A stretch of DNA of 64,000 bases from Ga0077555 sp964500805 (GCA_964500805.1 CAZCQH010000017.1:38089-102088), one strand, 5' to 3'; positions 24,829 to 34,603 are shown, numbered from the stretch's first letter. Notes: generated by a model not told the origin, from the letters alone. Numbers and translations are program-made.

Positions 24829-26649
24829 GTGCCAAAGTCTGCAATGTCCATCGAGCATGACAAAATCGATCCCATTGATTTTGAGCTGTTCAAAAATGCT
24901 GTCTTCTCGATTGCCGACGAGATGGCGCTGACCGTCTTCCGCACGACCTACTCCGCCGTGCTTAAGGACAACATGGACTATTCGACGGGGTTTGCTGACG
25001 GAGAAGGGCGGCTTGCTGCGCAGGGCCTTACGCTGCCCGGTCACCTCGGCTCCACGCCGACCGCACTAGAAGCCGTCATGCGCCACTACGGCAATGACAT
25101 GGCGCCTGGTGATGTATTCATCATGAACGATCCGTTCGATGGAGGAATGCATCTGCCTGACATCTTCATATTCAAGCCGCTCTACCACAATGGGGAGCGG
25201 CTCGCGTTCGCGTGCACAGTATGCCACCACACCGATGTGGGAGGCCGGGTAGCTGGCTCCAATGCGTCCGACTCGACCGAGATCTACGCCGAAGGCCTGC
25301 GCATCGCGCCGATGAAACTCTACGACAAGGGCGTCCTAAACAAGACCATAATGACGTTCATCGAGAAGAACGTGCGTGTGCCAGTGATGGTCGCGGGCGA
25401 TCTTCGTGCCCAGCTTGCCGCGTGCCACATTGCCGAGCAGCAGTTCGCCGAAATCGTGGCCAAGTGGGGCCCCGAGATGACCAAGCGGATGCTACAGGAG
25501 ACAATCGATTATGCAGAGCGTCTCACACTTGCGGCATTGCGCGATCTTCCCGATGGCGAGTGGACCTTCGAGGACTGGATCGACGACGACGGCGTCGATG
25601 TGGGGCAGCCCATTCGTTTGTTCGTCACTATTCGCAAGAAGGGTGATCACATGGTCGTCGACTGGACCGGGACCAATCCGCAGGTGCGCGGCGCCATCAA
25701 TAACACGCTATCTTACACAAAGTCGGCATCCTACTGTGGTATCCGTTCCGTGCTGCCCCCGAATATTCCAAACAATGAGGGTGTATTTCGCGCCATCGAA
25801 GTGATCTGCCCGCCGGGAACGGTCGGACACGGCGTGCTGCCGGCCGCCTGCGCTGCGCGGGGCCTGACCGGGTTTCGCATGGTCGATTGTATGTTTGGTG
25901 CACTTGCAATGATGCTTCCCGACAAGGTCAAAGCAGCCGGCGACGGAGGCAACTCCGGTATTTCCATTGGCGGTTATGACAAGAATCGAAAACCGTTCGT
26001 CTATGTCGAGTTCACCTGCGGTGCGTGGGGGGCGCGGCCTTGGGCCGACGGTCTTAATGGCAACAGCCACATGTTTGCCAATCAGTCCTGTCCGTCGGCT
26101 GAGGTGATCGAGGCAGAGCAACCGGTTTCTGTCCTGGCGTATGAGTTCGTTTCAGACAAAGCGGGCGCGGGAAAATACCGCGGCGGCGTCCCGTTCCGGC
26201 GTGCGTATCGATTCAACGAGGCGGCAGGACAGCTTTCAGTCCGTTCGGATCGCAAGACGCATCGACCGTTCGGCCTCTATGGCGGCAGCCCGGGGCAGCC
26301 GTCCGAGAATCACCTGAATCCGCAAAGCGAGAACAAGCCGCTTCCATCCAAAGTGACGATGGACATAGTCAAAGGCCAGGTATTCCAGCACACTCATCCC
26401 GGTGGGGGTGGCTGGGGAGATCCATTGGAGCGTGATGTCGGCGCTGTGTTAATGGATGTGCGCAACGAGTTCCTGTCCGCTGCCAAGGCGAAATCTGATT
26501 ACGGCGTCGTCATCGACACGAAACGCTGGGTTGTCGACGCGAGGGCTACTGACAAGGAGCGCGAAGCAATTCGCAAGACCCGCATTTGGCGTGGGCCCCC
26601 CAAAGTGCAGTGGCATGATCCCCTGCCGGCGCGCGAAGCAGGGAAGTGA
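24829..26649 (+). CDS. hyuB: Hydantoinase B / oxoprolinase C-terminal-type subunit
   Basis: Subunit of an ATP-dependent amidohydrolase (N-methylhydantoinase, 5-oxoprolinase or acetone-carboxylase-like family). The 606 residues contain the family marks DFELFKNAVFSIADEMALTV, FADGEGRLAAQG, DVFIMNDPFDGGMHLPD, the His-rich CTVCHHTDVGG, and GGGGWGDPLERD near the end. GTG 24829 is taken as start because GAGGGAG (24816-24822) is six bases upstream; ATG 24844 is possible. The HyuA gene follows after 5 bp. The substrate could be a hydantoin, lactam or similar cyclic amide. Confidence 0.9.
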   Translation: MPKSAMSIEHDKIDPIDFELFKNAVFSIADEMALTVFRTTYSAVLKDNMDYSTGFADGEGRLAAQGLTLPGHLGSTPTALEAVMRHYGNDMAPGDVFIMNDPFDGGMHLPDIFIFKPLYHNGERLAFACTVCHHTDVGGRVAGSNASDSTEIYAEGLRIAPMKLYDKGVLNKTIMTFIEKNVRVPVMVAGDLRAQLAACHIAEQQFAEIVAKWGPEMTKRMLQETIDYAERLTLAALRDLPDGEWTFEDWIDDDGVDVGQPIRLFVTIRKKGDHMVVDWTGTNPQVRGAINNTLSYTKSASYCGIRSVLPPNIPNNEGVFRAIEVICPPGTVGHGVLPAACAARGLTGFRMVDCMFGALAMMLPDKVKAAGDGGNSGISIGGYDKNRKPFVYVEFTCGAWGARPWADGLNGNSHMFANQSCPSAEVIEAEQPVSVLAYEFVSDKAGAGKYRGGVPFRRAYRFNEAAGQLSVRSDRKTHRPFGLYGGSPGQPSENHLNPQSENKPLPSKVTMDIVKGQVFQHTHPGGGGWGDPLERDVGAVLMDVRNEFLSAAKAKSDYGVVIDTKRWVVDARATDKEREAIRKTRIWRGPPKVQWHDPLPAREAGK

Positions 26650-26654
26650 CCGTT

Positions 26655-28769
26655 ATGGCAAGGGAGACATCGAATAACGACGCCTCGGAGCTTTTTCGAG
26701 TCGGTGTGGATATCGGCGGGACATTCACCGACATCGTTCTGCTCGGCGGTGACGGAGCTGTCCACACCAAGAAAATTTCCTCGTCCGTCGGTAACTACGC
26801 GCAGGCTATCGTGGACGGCCTTTCCGAGGTGTTCGCTGAGAGCAGTCTTGCTGGTGACCGGATCGAGGAGGTTCGCCACGGTACCACGGTGGCGTCCAAC
26901 GCAATCCTCGAGCACAAGGGAGCTCGCGTTGGATTGATCACGACCAAGGGTTTCAGGGATGCGCTCGAAATCCGGACATTGCGGATGCCGCGGCTTTACG
27001 ACATCGCATGGGAGAAGCCGCCGCCGCTGGTGCCCCGCTACCTGCGCCGCGTAGTTGATGAGCGCGTCGACGGCAAAGGCATAGTCGAGCGTGCTCTGGA
27101 TCTATGCGAAGCTGAAGCTCAAATCGATGCCTTGCTCAATGAGAAGGTGGAAGCGATTGCTGTCTGTCTTTTGAACTCCTTCGTCAATCCGGTACACGAG
27201 CTTGCAATCAAAGAGGCGCTCCAGCGCAAGGCTCCGCAACTGCCCATCTCGATCTCCTACGATGTTTTGCCAGAGATAAAGGAGTATGAACGCACCTCGA
27301 CGACGGTGATCAACGCCTATGTGATGCCAATCGTGGCTACCTATCTGAGGGCACTGCGGAAGGGCCTCGATGCCGCCGGCATCCCGGCGCGTCTTTTGCT
27401 GATGCAATCCAATGGCGGCTTGACAACGGACTCGGCTGCTGCGGAGCGGCCAATGAACATTATAGAATCGGGTCCCGCTGGCGGCGTGGTCGGCGCGGAG
27501 AAACTCGCTCGGGCGAAAGGCTTCGACAAGATCATCACTTTTGACATGGGCGGCACCACCGCGAAAGCCTCTATGGTCGAGCACGGTCAGCTGATGCGTG
27601 CGCAGGAGCAATCGGTCGGCGCTGGCATTATGGCCGGCTCACGATTGCTGACGGGTGCGGGCTACACGCTGAAGGTTCCGGCCATTGATCTCGCGGAAAT
27701 CGGTGCCGGCGGTGGCTCGCACGTCCGCATCGATGCTGGCGGTGCCTTACAGGTTGGACCTGACAGCGCCGGCGCAGAGCCTGGACCCGTCTGCTATGGC
27801 AAGGGTGGAGAGACTCCAACCGTAACCGACGCAAACGTTGTGCTCGGGTATCTCAATCCTGCTCACCTTGTCGGTGGCGCATTGAAGATCGACGCGATGA
27901 AAGCGCGTGCCGTCTACGAGGCACAGATCGCCAAGCCGCTCAAGCTCACGGTCGAGCAAGCGGCACTGGGTGCGCACCGGATCGCCGCTTCGAATATGAT
28001 CCGTGCTATTCGAGCGGTCTCGACGGAGCGAGGCCGAGATCCGCGCGAGTTTGCGCTCTTTGCCTTCGGAGGCAATGGAGGCTTGTTCGCTTGCGGTCTC
28101 GCGCAAGCGCTTGGCATAACGCGTATTCTGGTGCCGCCTGCTGCGGGTCTCTTTTCATCTTTTGGATTGCTTTACGCGGACGTTGAGCATCATTACTCCC
28201 GGACGTTCCGACGGCTCCTGCGGGGAAGCGATCTCGGTGCGATCGAAAAAGCCTGGATGGAGCTCGTATCCGAGGCACGCGCCCAGCTCGATGCGGAAGG
28301 CTATCGCGGCGAGAAACAGCGCATCCGCCGCTCGGCCGCGATGCACTATCAAGGCCAGTCATTCGAGCTCGTCGTTCCGGTGCCGGATGGGACGGTGGAT
28401 GACAATCTCGCAGCCGCGCTGGAAGAAGCGTTTGGAGTTGAGCACGAGAATGTCTATGGCCATCGCGCTGGAAAGGACGAGCCCGTTGAACTCGTCTCTA
28501 TCCAAGTGGTTGGCCAGGGAGTCTCGGACCGCGCCAGTGTGCCCGAAAAGGTGACGCTCAGCAGACCTGAGCCTGCCTCGGGCGGAACCCGGAACGCTTA
28601 CTTCGGCGCCGAGCATGGTTGGGTGGAGACCCGAATATTGCGCCGCTCCGATCTTGCAAAGGCTGTAGTAGGGCCGGCGATTGTCGAAGAATATGACTCG
28701 ACGACTCTTGTCGTGCCGGGGGCGAAGGCCAGCCTCGATGAGGGCGGAAACATAGTAATCGAGATTTGA
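26655..28769 (+). CDS. hyuA: Hydantoinase A / oxoprolinase N-terminal-type subunit
   Basis: ATP-binding partner of HyuB, 704 residues. The actin-like ATPase fold shows phosphate 1 motif RVGVDIGGTFTDIVLL, IEEVRHGTTVASNAIL, IIESGPAGGVVGA, and the second phosphate loop KIITFDMGGTTAKAS. The C-terminal domain carries GAGGGSHVRIDAGG and CYGKGGETPTVTDANVVLGY, all family hallmarks. ATG 26655 has AGGGAAG nine bases before it; GTG 26646, overlapping the hyuB stop, is the alternative. Together with hyuB it forms the first two genes of a + strand catabolic series. Confidence 0.92.
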   Translation: MARETSNNDASELFRVGVDIGGTFTDIVLLGGDGAVHTKKISSSVGNYAQAIVDGLSEVFAESSLAGDRIEEVRHGTTVASNAILEHKGARVGLITTKGFRDALEIRTLRMPRLYDIAWEKPPPLVPRYLRRVVDERVDGKGIVERALDLCEAEAQIDALLNEKVEAIAVCLLNSFVNPVHELAIKEALQRKAPQLPISISYDVLPEIKEYERTSTTVINAYVMPIVATYLRALRKGLDAAGIPARLLLMQSNGGLTTDSAAAERPMNIIESGPAGGVVGAEKLARAKGFDKIITFDMGGTTAKASMVEHGQLMRAQEQSVGAGIMAGSRLLTGAGYTLKVPAIDLAEIGAGGGSHVRIDAGGALQVGPDSAGAEPGPVCYGKGGETPTVTDANVVLGYLNPAHLVGGALKIDAMKARAVYEAQIAKPLKLTVEQAALGAHRIAASNMIRAIRAVSTERGRDPREFALFAFGGNGGLFACGLAQALGITRILVPPAAGLFSSFGLLYADVEHHYSRTFRRLLRGSDLGAIEKAWMELVSEARAQLDAEGYRGEKQRIRRSAAMHYQGQSFELVVPVPDGTVDDNLAAALEEAFGVEHENVYGHRAGKDEPVELVSIQVVGQGVSDRASVPEKVTLSRPEPASGGTRNAYFGAEHGWVETRILRRSDLAKAVVGPAIVEEYDSTTLVVPGAKASLDEGGNIVIEI

Positions 28770-28890
28770 AGAGAATCGCCTGATCTGAGGTCCGATCGCT
28801 TGTTGGCAGCCGCAACTCTGCGGTATCGTTTGCGAGGCCGCATGACCATCGGATGGCTGTGGAGGCGGCAGCTGGACCAGCGAGCAACTC

Positions 28891-29805
28891 ATGGACGTTC
28901 ATACGGCAGGGCCAACCTCTCGCACCTATTACTCGCAGCGGTTGCGGCTTCATTACGTGGATTGGGGAAATCCGAATGCCCCACCGCTTCTGTTGATCCA
29001 CGGCGGGCGAGATCATTGCCGGAATTGGGACTGGGTGGCACGACGCCTACGCAAGGATTGGCACGTGATCGCACCCGATCTCAGAGGACATGGCGACAGC
29101 GAATGGTCGAAGAGTGCCAATTATTCCATGGCGGCCTACGTCTATGATCTCGCGCAACTGATCCACCAGCAGAAACTCGCGCCCGTGACCATGATTGGGC
29201 ACTCGCTGGGTGGTGCGATCACCGTGCGTTATGCTGGAATTTTTCCCGAGCATGTGAAGCGGTTCGTTTCGATCGAAGGGCTGGGCCGGTCTCCCAGGTC
29301 GCAAGCCGAACACGATGCAAAGTCGATTATCGACAAGATGCGTGATTGGATTGACGACCAGCGTAAGGCTGCTGGCCGTCAGGCGCGCCGTTACAGTTCG
29401 ATCGAAGACGCGTTTGCCCGGATGCAAGAGCAGAACAAGCACTTATCCTCGGAGCAGGCGCGCCACCTGACCTTGCATGGCGTCAATCAGAACGAGGACG
29501 GCACCTTCACATGGAAGTTCGATCACTTCGTGCGCGTCTGGGCACCCTATGACATGGCGCAGGCGGACGTCGAGGCAATCTGGCACAACATTTCGTCCCC
29601 TTCGTTGATGGTCTACGGCAAGGAGAGCTGGGCGTCCGATCCCCGAACCGATGGACGCGCCCGGCACTTCAAGAACGCCACGTTCGTTCAGGTCGCAGGC
29701 GCTGGTCATTGGGTGCACCATGACCAACTTGAAACATTCATGGCGCTGATCGAGCCGTTTTTGAGCGGTGCAGCAGTGCCGACGGGCCTGGCTGGAGTAA
29801 GTTGA
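28891..29805 (+). CDS. Alpha/beta hydrolase (serine type)
   Basis: 304 residues with the oxyanion segment LLLIHGGRDHCRNWDW, nucleophile elbow GHSLGG (Ser), DLRGHGDSEW, and the catalytic His in VAGAGHWVHHDQ. The acid is likely Asp in the SWASDPRTD region. A lid is predicted between about residues 130 and 215. Substrate may be an ester or C-C bonded diketone. It follows hyuAB by 121 bp on the same strand, consistent with one degradation pathway. Confidence 0.85.
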   Translation: MDVHTAGPTSRTYYSQRLRLHYVDWGNPNAPPLLLIHGGRDHCRNWDWVARRLRKDWHVIAPDLRGHGDSEWSKSANYSMAAYVYDLAQLIHQQKLAPVTMIGHSLGGAITVRYAGIFPEHVKRFVSIEGLGRSPRSQAEHDAKSIIDKMRDWIDDQRKAAGRQARRYSSIEDAFARMQEQNKHLSSEQARHLTLHGVNQNEDGTFTWKFDHFVRVWAPYDMAQADVEAIWHNISSPSLMVYGKESWASDPRTDGRARHFKNATFVQVAGAGHWVHHDQLETFMALIEPFLSGAAVPTGLAGVS

Positions 29806-29874
29806 AGACATTTGGTTGCGCATTATCGGCTGTGAGCGCTCGTTCATGCCGTGTGTCCCCCATCGAGGCAGGCC

Positions 29875-30951
29875 ATGCCCCATGCACTGGTGAAATCGAT
29901 CGATGAGTTGCCGCCGACCATCACCGGTCCATCGGTCTGGTACGGCCCTGAGATGGCACGACGTACGGACTGGATCCACACTCTCGATGCTGCGGACATC
30001 GCTGAAATCGAAGCCGCCATGCACCCGCTCGCAGCAGCCGAACGTGATGTCGCGAACATTGCCAAAACCGACTTCCCGCTACCTCGCCTCGCTGTAAAGC
30101 TTGCCGCTGTCTGCGACGAGGTGCTGAACGGCCGCGGCTTCGTTCTGCTGCGCGGCTTGCCAGTCGAGCGTTGGTCCATGCGAGAGGCGGCAACGGCCTA
30201 TTTCGGTATTGGCAGCCATATCGGCAGCGCACGGTCTCAAAACGCTAAAGGACATGTGCTTGGCCACGTACGCGATCTCGGGCGCAATGCTGCTGCAGAT
30301 CCTACTGCCCGCATTTATCAAACAACCGAGCGCCAGACGTTCCACACAGACAGCTGCGATGTCGTTGGGCTTCTGTGCCTGAGAACAGCGAAGGCCGGTG
30401 GTGCGTCGGCGGTGGTCAGCTCCATGACCCTCTACAACGAGATGCGACGCCGCGCGCCGGACCTCGTGCTCGAACTGTTCCAGCCACTCTACACCGACCG
30501 TCGCGGCGAAGTGCCTTCGGGTCAAAAATGTTGGCACGAGATCCCCGTCTACAACTGGTACCAAGGCCAGCTGTCCGCGCTCTATTCGCGTACCTACATC
30601 AGGTCCGCGCGCCGCTTTCCCGAGGTGCCGCCGCTAACCGAAAAACAGACCGCCGCACTCGATCTCTTCGATGCCCTCGCTGAAGACCCGCAGATCACTC
30701 TGCACATGACGTTTCGGCCGGGCGACATTCAGCTCGTCCACAACCACACCATGCTGCACGATCGAACCGCCTTCGAAGATTGGCCGGAGCCGGAACGCAA
30801 ACGGCATTTGCTGCGGCTCTGGCTGGCAGTGCCGGGAGCACGACCATTACCGCCCGTGTACGCTGAGCGTTTTGGCTCGGTCGAGATTGGCAACCGTGGT
30901 GGCATCGTCGTACCGGGTGCCGTGCTGAATGCGCCACTCGAGCCGGTGTGA
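29875..30951 (+). CDS. TauD/TfdA-family 2-oxoglutarate dioxygenase
   Basis: 358 residues. Iron ligands appear as HTD in TFHTDSCDVVG and the distal His in IQLVHNHTMLHDRTAFEDW; the 2-oxoglutarate Arg is in RHLLRLWL. RGFVLLRGLPVERWS is the characteristic N-terminal core. ATG 29875 has GAGG eight bases upstream; GTG 29851 would add eight residues. Members cleave C-S, C-O or C-N bonds oxidatively or hydroxylate small acids; the substrate is not evident. This is one of two such enzymes in the region (see 33746), and they are not close copies. Confidence 0.85.
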   Translation: MPHALVKSIDELPPTITGPSVWYGPEMARRTDWIHTLDAADIAEIEAAMHPLAAAERDVANIAKTDFPLPRLAVKLAAVCDEVLNGRGFVLLRGLPVERWSMREAATAYFGIGSHIGSARSQNAKGHVLGHVRDLGRNAAADPTARIYQTTERQTFHTDSCDVVGLLCLRTAKAGGASAVVSSMTLYNEMRRRAPDLVLELFQPLYTDRRGEVPSGQKCWHEIPVYNWYQGQLSALYSRTYIRSARRFPEVPPLTEKQTAALDLFDALAEDPQITLHMTFRPGDIQLVHNHTMLHDRTAFEDWPEPERKRHLLRLWLAVPGARPLPPVYAERFGSVEIGNRGGIVVPGAVLNAPLEPV

Positions 30952-31133
30952 CAATTCCTAGTCCAAACGACCCCGCTGGCCGCGTCCAAGCGATGCGTTG
31001 CCGGTCAGCGGCGCACTAACCGCATAGCGGCTAACTGCGCGTGATGGCGACCTATACTGGCATCCCAATCCATTGCTAACGTGCGGCGGAGCGAACGGCA
31101 AATGGTTGAGCTTCGGACAGGGGAGTGCACAAT

Positions 31134-32066
31134 ATGTCGATACTGGTGGTAGGTGGCGCCGGCTTCATCGGGCGGCGCATGATTCCGATTTTGGCGAAGG
31201 CTGGCCATCAGATTACATGCATGGATATCGACGTCGCGGGTGCCAGCACGGCGTTCCAGTCCTTCGACAACGTGAAGGTCGTGCGTGGCGACGTCACCCA
31301 GTTCGACGACGTGATAGGCGCGGTACAGGAATCGAAGGCCGAGCGGCTGATAAACCTTTCCTATTTCATCGGAGAGCTCGCGCCGCACACAGCCTTTAAG
31401 CTCGACATACAGGGCATGGACAACTGTTTCGAGGCAGCGCGCCGATGCAGCGTTAAGCACACCGTTTTCGCGAGCTCGGTCGCAGTCAGCGGTCAGCAAT
31501 CGCAATTCGGCGAACGACTTGTCGACGAGACGGACGAGCGCCGTGGCGACACCCAGTACGCCGTCAACAAGATTATGAACGAATGGCAAGCCCACGATTA
31601 CCGCCGCGCGTACGGCATGACGATTACTTGCATTCGTCCAGCCAATGTGACCGGCCCCGACAAAAGGTTCGGCTCCATCGATCACGTCAATTGTATGTGT
31701 CAACCTGCCCGTGGCAAGGCGATCGAATTCCCGCACGCCGATGCCATGCGCTGTGTCATCCATGTGGAAGACATGGCGGAGGTCTTCGCGCGTGTTGCAC
31801 TTTCGGACAAGCCGACCCACACGACCTACAATTCAGGTGGAACGCCGGTCAGCATGGGTGAGCTTGCAGGGGCCGTGCGCGAGTACCTGCCCGATGCAAA
31901 GATCACATTCAAGGAACAGACGGGCGGAAGGGCGATCTCCGGTAACTTCTTGATCGACAACCGCCGCCTGATCGAGGAGTTCGGCTTGCAGTACAAGCCG
32001 CTCCGCCAGCGCGTAAGGGAAGTCATCAATGATATCCGCAAAGGCGAAGGCCTGCCGCTGATTTGA
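31134..32066 (+). CDS. NAD(P)-dependent epimerase/dehydratase (extended SDR)
   Basis: 310 residues with N-terminal Rossmann motif VVGGAGFIGRRMIP, acidic residue MDIDVAG for NAD binding, and the catalytic YAVNK (Tyr and Lys three apart). The C-terminal substrate domain includes FRIRP-like TCIRPANVTGPD. ATG 31134 is chosen because GGGAG lies eight bases upstream; GTG 31125 sits on that site. A 12-bp hairpin spans the stop codon. It may act on a sugar derivative or on an alcohol/ketone of the catabolic cluster. Confidence 0.85.
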   Translation: MSILVVGGAGFIGRRMIPILAKAGHQITCMDIDVAGASTAFQSFDNVKVVRGDVTQFDDVIGAVQESKAERLINLSYFIGELAPHTAFKLDIQGMDNCFEAARRCSVKHTVFASSVAVSGQQSQFGERLVDETDERRGDTQYAVNKIMNEWQAHDYRRAYGMTITCIRPANVTGPDKRFGSIDHVNCMCQPARGKAIEFPHADAMRCVIHVEDMAEVFARVALSDKPTHTTYNSGGTPVSMGELAGAVREYLPDAKITFKEQTGGRAISGNFLIDNRRLIEEFGLQYKPLRQRVREVINDIRKGEGLPLI

Positions 32067-32078
32067 CGGCAGGCCTTC
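32046..32078 (+). terminator. Hairpin overlapping the stop codon of the epimerase gene
   Basis: A perfect 12-bp stem (32046-32057 with 32067-32078) has its left arm in the last codons and its loop over the TGA. There is no clear T-run, so it may be a weak or bidirectional terminator between this gene and the convergent MaoC gene. Confidence 0.5.
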
Positions 32079-32152
32079 ATGCAACGATTGATGGCTGTAA
32101 CCGCGAGGATGTCGGAGTGGGTGCCAAATCTGGCACAACTTTAGTGCGCGCC

Positions 32153-32575
32153 TTAAGCCTCGGCGCGCGCCGTGGCATATCCGGTCAGTACCACCTCTCC
32201 CTTCTGGTTGGTTGTCGTGATTGTCAGGTCGACTAGCGTTTCGCCGTTTTCCTTGCGTATCGAGTCTACGACGGCTTTGGCGCGCAGGTCGTCGCCGGGC
32301 CAAACCTGATTGGTGAAGCGCACACCGTACTTTTTCACGTTCTCAGCACCGAAGCGGTCTGTGACGATGCGACCAGTCATTCCCATCGTCAGCATTCCGT
32401 GCGCGAAGACGCCCGGATAGCCGGCAACCTCGCGGCAGTAGAGATCATCGGAATGCAGCGGATTATAGTCGCCGGACGTGCCCGAATACATGACGAGCTG
32501 AGTTCGCTTAAGATCCTTGACGAGGACGTCCTCGAAGGTCTGACCGACAGAGATTTGGTTCGACTTGAGACGCAT
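32153..32575 (-). CDS. MaoC-like hot-dog hydratase subunit
   Basis: 140 residues forming a single hot-dog domain. The R-specific hydratase motif is seen in YSGTSGDYNPLHSDD, with the catalytic Asp and His, then GVFAHGMLTMGMTGR. ATG 32575 is chosen over an upstream start because the added residues are basic and unlike the family. The preceding gene encodes a FAS1-like N-hot-dog domain 11 bp away; together the two resemble a heterodimeric or split double-hot-dog dehydratase acting on an acyl-CoA in the (R) configuration. Confidence 0.85.
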   Translation of the reverse strand: MRLKSNQISVGQTFEDVLVKDLKRTQLVMYSGTSGDYNPLHSDDLYCREVAGYPGVFAHGMLTMGMTGRIVTDRFGAENVKKYGVRFTNQVWPGDDLRAKAVVDSIRKENGETLVDLTITTTNQKGEVVLTGYATARAEA

Positions 32576-32586
32576 TGGGGCTCCCC

Positions 32587-33054
32587 TTACTTCTGATCGA
32601 CTGGGCGTTCGGTCTTCACGCCGATCCCGCGTCCGATGCAAACAAGCTCACCCTTCTGATCCCGATATTCCGACACGCGCTCGGTGAAGATCAACTTTCC
32701 GGCACGTTTGCTCTCTTTTTCCCAAGTCTTGCCGGTTCTTTCGGTGACAGTGAGCACGTCGCCGGGGACGACCGGCCGCATAAACTCGAAGTGTTGCTCG
32801 GCGTGGAGACCACCCGACGAGGTCGGTTTGCCATCGATACCAGACGGGTTCTTGCCGGAGCCGAACCATTCGACGCCGGGCTTTATGCGAAGGAAGTAAT
32901 CAGGGTCGAACTGAGCCACGGCACGCGGAAACGTCGGGGGCGCGGCTGCTTTCTCGATGCCAGTGTCAGGCACGGAGTAGTCGCCGATGGACCGGCGAAA
33001 CATCATGATGTGCGTAGCTTCGACCGGGAAAATTACGGTTTTCTCGTCTGCCAT
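32587..33054 (-). CDS. FAS1-like MaoC N-terminal hot-dog dehydratase subunit
   Basis: 155 residues. It matches the MaoC_dehydrat_N (FAS1-like) domain: FPVEATHIMMFRRSIGDYS, PPTFPRAVAQFDP, LHAEQHFEFMRPVVPGDVLTV and KLIFTERVSEYRDQKGELV. This half usually lacks the catalytic Asp-His and shapes the substrate tunnel, while the partner at 32153-32575 supplies the active site. The two genes are 11 bp apart and almost certainly act together. Confidence 0.85.
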   Translation of the reverse strand: MADEKTVIFPVEATHIMMFRRSIGDYSVPDTGIEKAAAPPTFPRAVAQFDPDYFLRIKPGVEWFGSGKNPSGIDGKPTSSGGLHAEQHFEFMRPVVPGDVLTVTERTGKTWEKESKRAGKLIFTERVSEYRDQKGELVCIGRGIGVKTERPVDQK

Positions 33055-33231
33055 TGTGGAACACTTCTCTCCTCAGATTACGCGCTCGCCAGTCAAGGAG
33101 GGGATCCCATCCCGACTTCAGCCGCGCAAGTGTAGCGGCCAGAATTGCCATCGTCCAAGTGCGTCGCGCGCGGGGGTGAATTGCTTTCAGGACAAGTATG
33201 CAGGAGCTTTGGAGCGAGCACGCTTGCGGAG

Positions 33232-33606
33232 CTACACCACCGGAGCCCCATAACCGTAGCTGTAGGGAACGGGGCCTGAGAACGCGATGATATCACCGTC
33301 ATCAAGCACCGCTTCGGTGTTGACGTTTCCACCGGCGTAGAGCCCCGGAGTAATGTCCCGGCCGTTCCGGAGCACCAGGAAGATCTCATGTCGAGGGATC
33401 CCGAACCTCTGCAAGAGATCACCGACTGTGGTCCCGGCCACCACCGAAACGTGCTGAGGCGCATTCTCAGGTCCGCCGTAGCGGGCGAGGCTGTTGAAGA
33501 AGCGTGCCTCGATCGCCAGCATAACGAGATCGGCATTATGACCCTGTCGCGCACTAGGACTTGTGCTGCGTGCCGCAGGGTCAGACCGCCCTCGCAGTGT
33601 CGACAT
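33232..33606 (-). CDS. MoaD/ThiS-like beta-grasp protein lacking the C-terminal Gly-Gly
   Basis: 124 residues. After a polar N-terminal stretch, MLAIEARFFNSLARYGG then VVAGTTVGDLLQRFGIP and VLDDGDIIAFSGPVPYSYGY fit the ubiquitin-like fold of sulfur carriers. The end is GYGAPVV, not the Gly-Gly needed for adenylation, so thiocarboxylate chemistry seems lost. ATG 33606 has GGAGGAG just upstream. It lies upstream of the MaoC pair on the same strand and divergent from a TauD-family gene. No E1-like or molybdopterin gene is near. The function is unknown. Confidence 0.7.
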   Translation of the reverse strand: MSTLRGRSDPAARSTSPSARQGHNADLVMLAIEARFFNSLARYGGPENAPQHVSVVAGTTVGDLLQRFGIPRHEIFLVLRNGRDITPGLYAGGNVNTEAVLDDGDIIAFSGPVPYSYGYGAPVV

Positions 33607-33745
33607 CAGGTGCTCCTCCGCAAAGATATATCTTCTCCGCAGGCTCGGCCCTCTGTGTTGACTAAGCTCAAACGTGTTTCGGGGGCCATTGCGCCGCGCC
33701 TCAGACCGAGGCAATAGTCGTGACGGAATTCCTGAGGAGACAGAG

Positions 33746-34603
33746 ATGGCCAAGCTGGCGGTGAAGCGCTTGCCCGGTGCAATGGGGTGCGAGATCGAGA
33801 ACCTTGATCTGCGGTTCTTGGATGACGATCATTTCTTCACGATCGAGAGCGCATTGCATGAGCATCTCGTCGTCATTCTGCCTCGCCAGACGATCGGTCC
33901 CAAGTCGTTTCTTGGCTTGGCGCGCAGGTTCGGCGAGCCAGAGCCACACGTGATCGATCAGTTCCATCACGCGGTCGATCCGAACATTCTGATCTTGTCC
34001 AATCGCAAAAACGAGATAGGGGAACCTATCGGCCTCGCCGACGGTGGGACATACTTTCATACCGACTACTCCTATCTCCCGATCCCTGCGCGTTGCACGC
34101 TGCTCTATGCCCAGGAGGTTCCAAAGGGAGACGCAGGGACGACGTTTGCCGATCAGCGCCGCGCCTATGAGGACCTGCCTGATGCCAGAAGGTCCGAGAT
34201 CGATGGATTGATCGCGCGCCACCATTACGGAAATCGCGACAACCTCGACGAGTCGACCCGTACGTCCGCCTCCCCGCTCAGCGGCGAGCAGAAGGCGAAG
34301 ATGACGTGGGTGCGCCATCCGGTTGTTCGCGTGCACCCGCACACCAAGCGGAAGTCACTCTATGCTGTCTCGGGCTCGTCGTTCAGCATTGAGGGGATGG
34401 GCGACAACGAAGGGCGTGCGTTGCTTGACGACCTGAAGCAACACGCGACTCAGGAGAAGTACAGGACATTGCCGACCTATAAGCCGGGCGATGTCGTGAT
34501 CTGGGACAACTGCTCGCTCCTCCATTCTGCGCCGCTCGTCGACCCCGAGGCACCACGCACGCTCTGGCGCATCACTGTCAAGGAAGAGCGACCCACGATC
34601 TGA
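33746..34603 (+). CDS. TauD/TfdA-family 2-oxoglutarate dioxygenase
   Basis: 285 residues. The metal site is HTD in TYFHTDYSYLP and the distal His in LLHSAPLVDPEAP; the 2-oxoglutarate Arg is in RTLWRITV. N-terminal AMGCEIENLDLRF and DHFFTIESALHEHLVVILPR match the taurine/2,4-D dioxygenase group well. ATG 33746 follows GAGGAGA. The crotonase gene begins 20 bp after its stop, suggesting one operon. The substrate is unknown; TfdA-like ether or TauD-like sulfonate cleavage are both possible. Confidence 0.9.
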   Translation: MAKLAVKRLPGAMGCEIENLDLRFLDDDHFFTIESALHEHLVVILPRQTIGPKSFLGLARRFGEPEPHVIDQFHHAVDPNILILSNRKNEIGEPIGLADGGTYFHTDYSYLPIPARCTLLYAQEVPKGDAGTTFADQRRAYEDLPDARRSEIDGLIARHHYGNRDNLDESTRTSASPLSGEQKAKMTWVRHPVVRVHPHTKRKSLYAVSGSSFSIEGMGDNEGRALLDDLKQHATQEKYRTLPTYKPGDVVIWDNCSLLHSAPLVDPEAPRTLWRITVKEERPTI

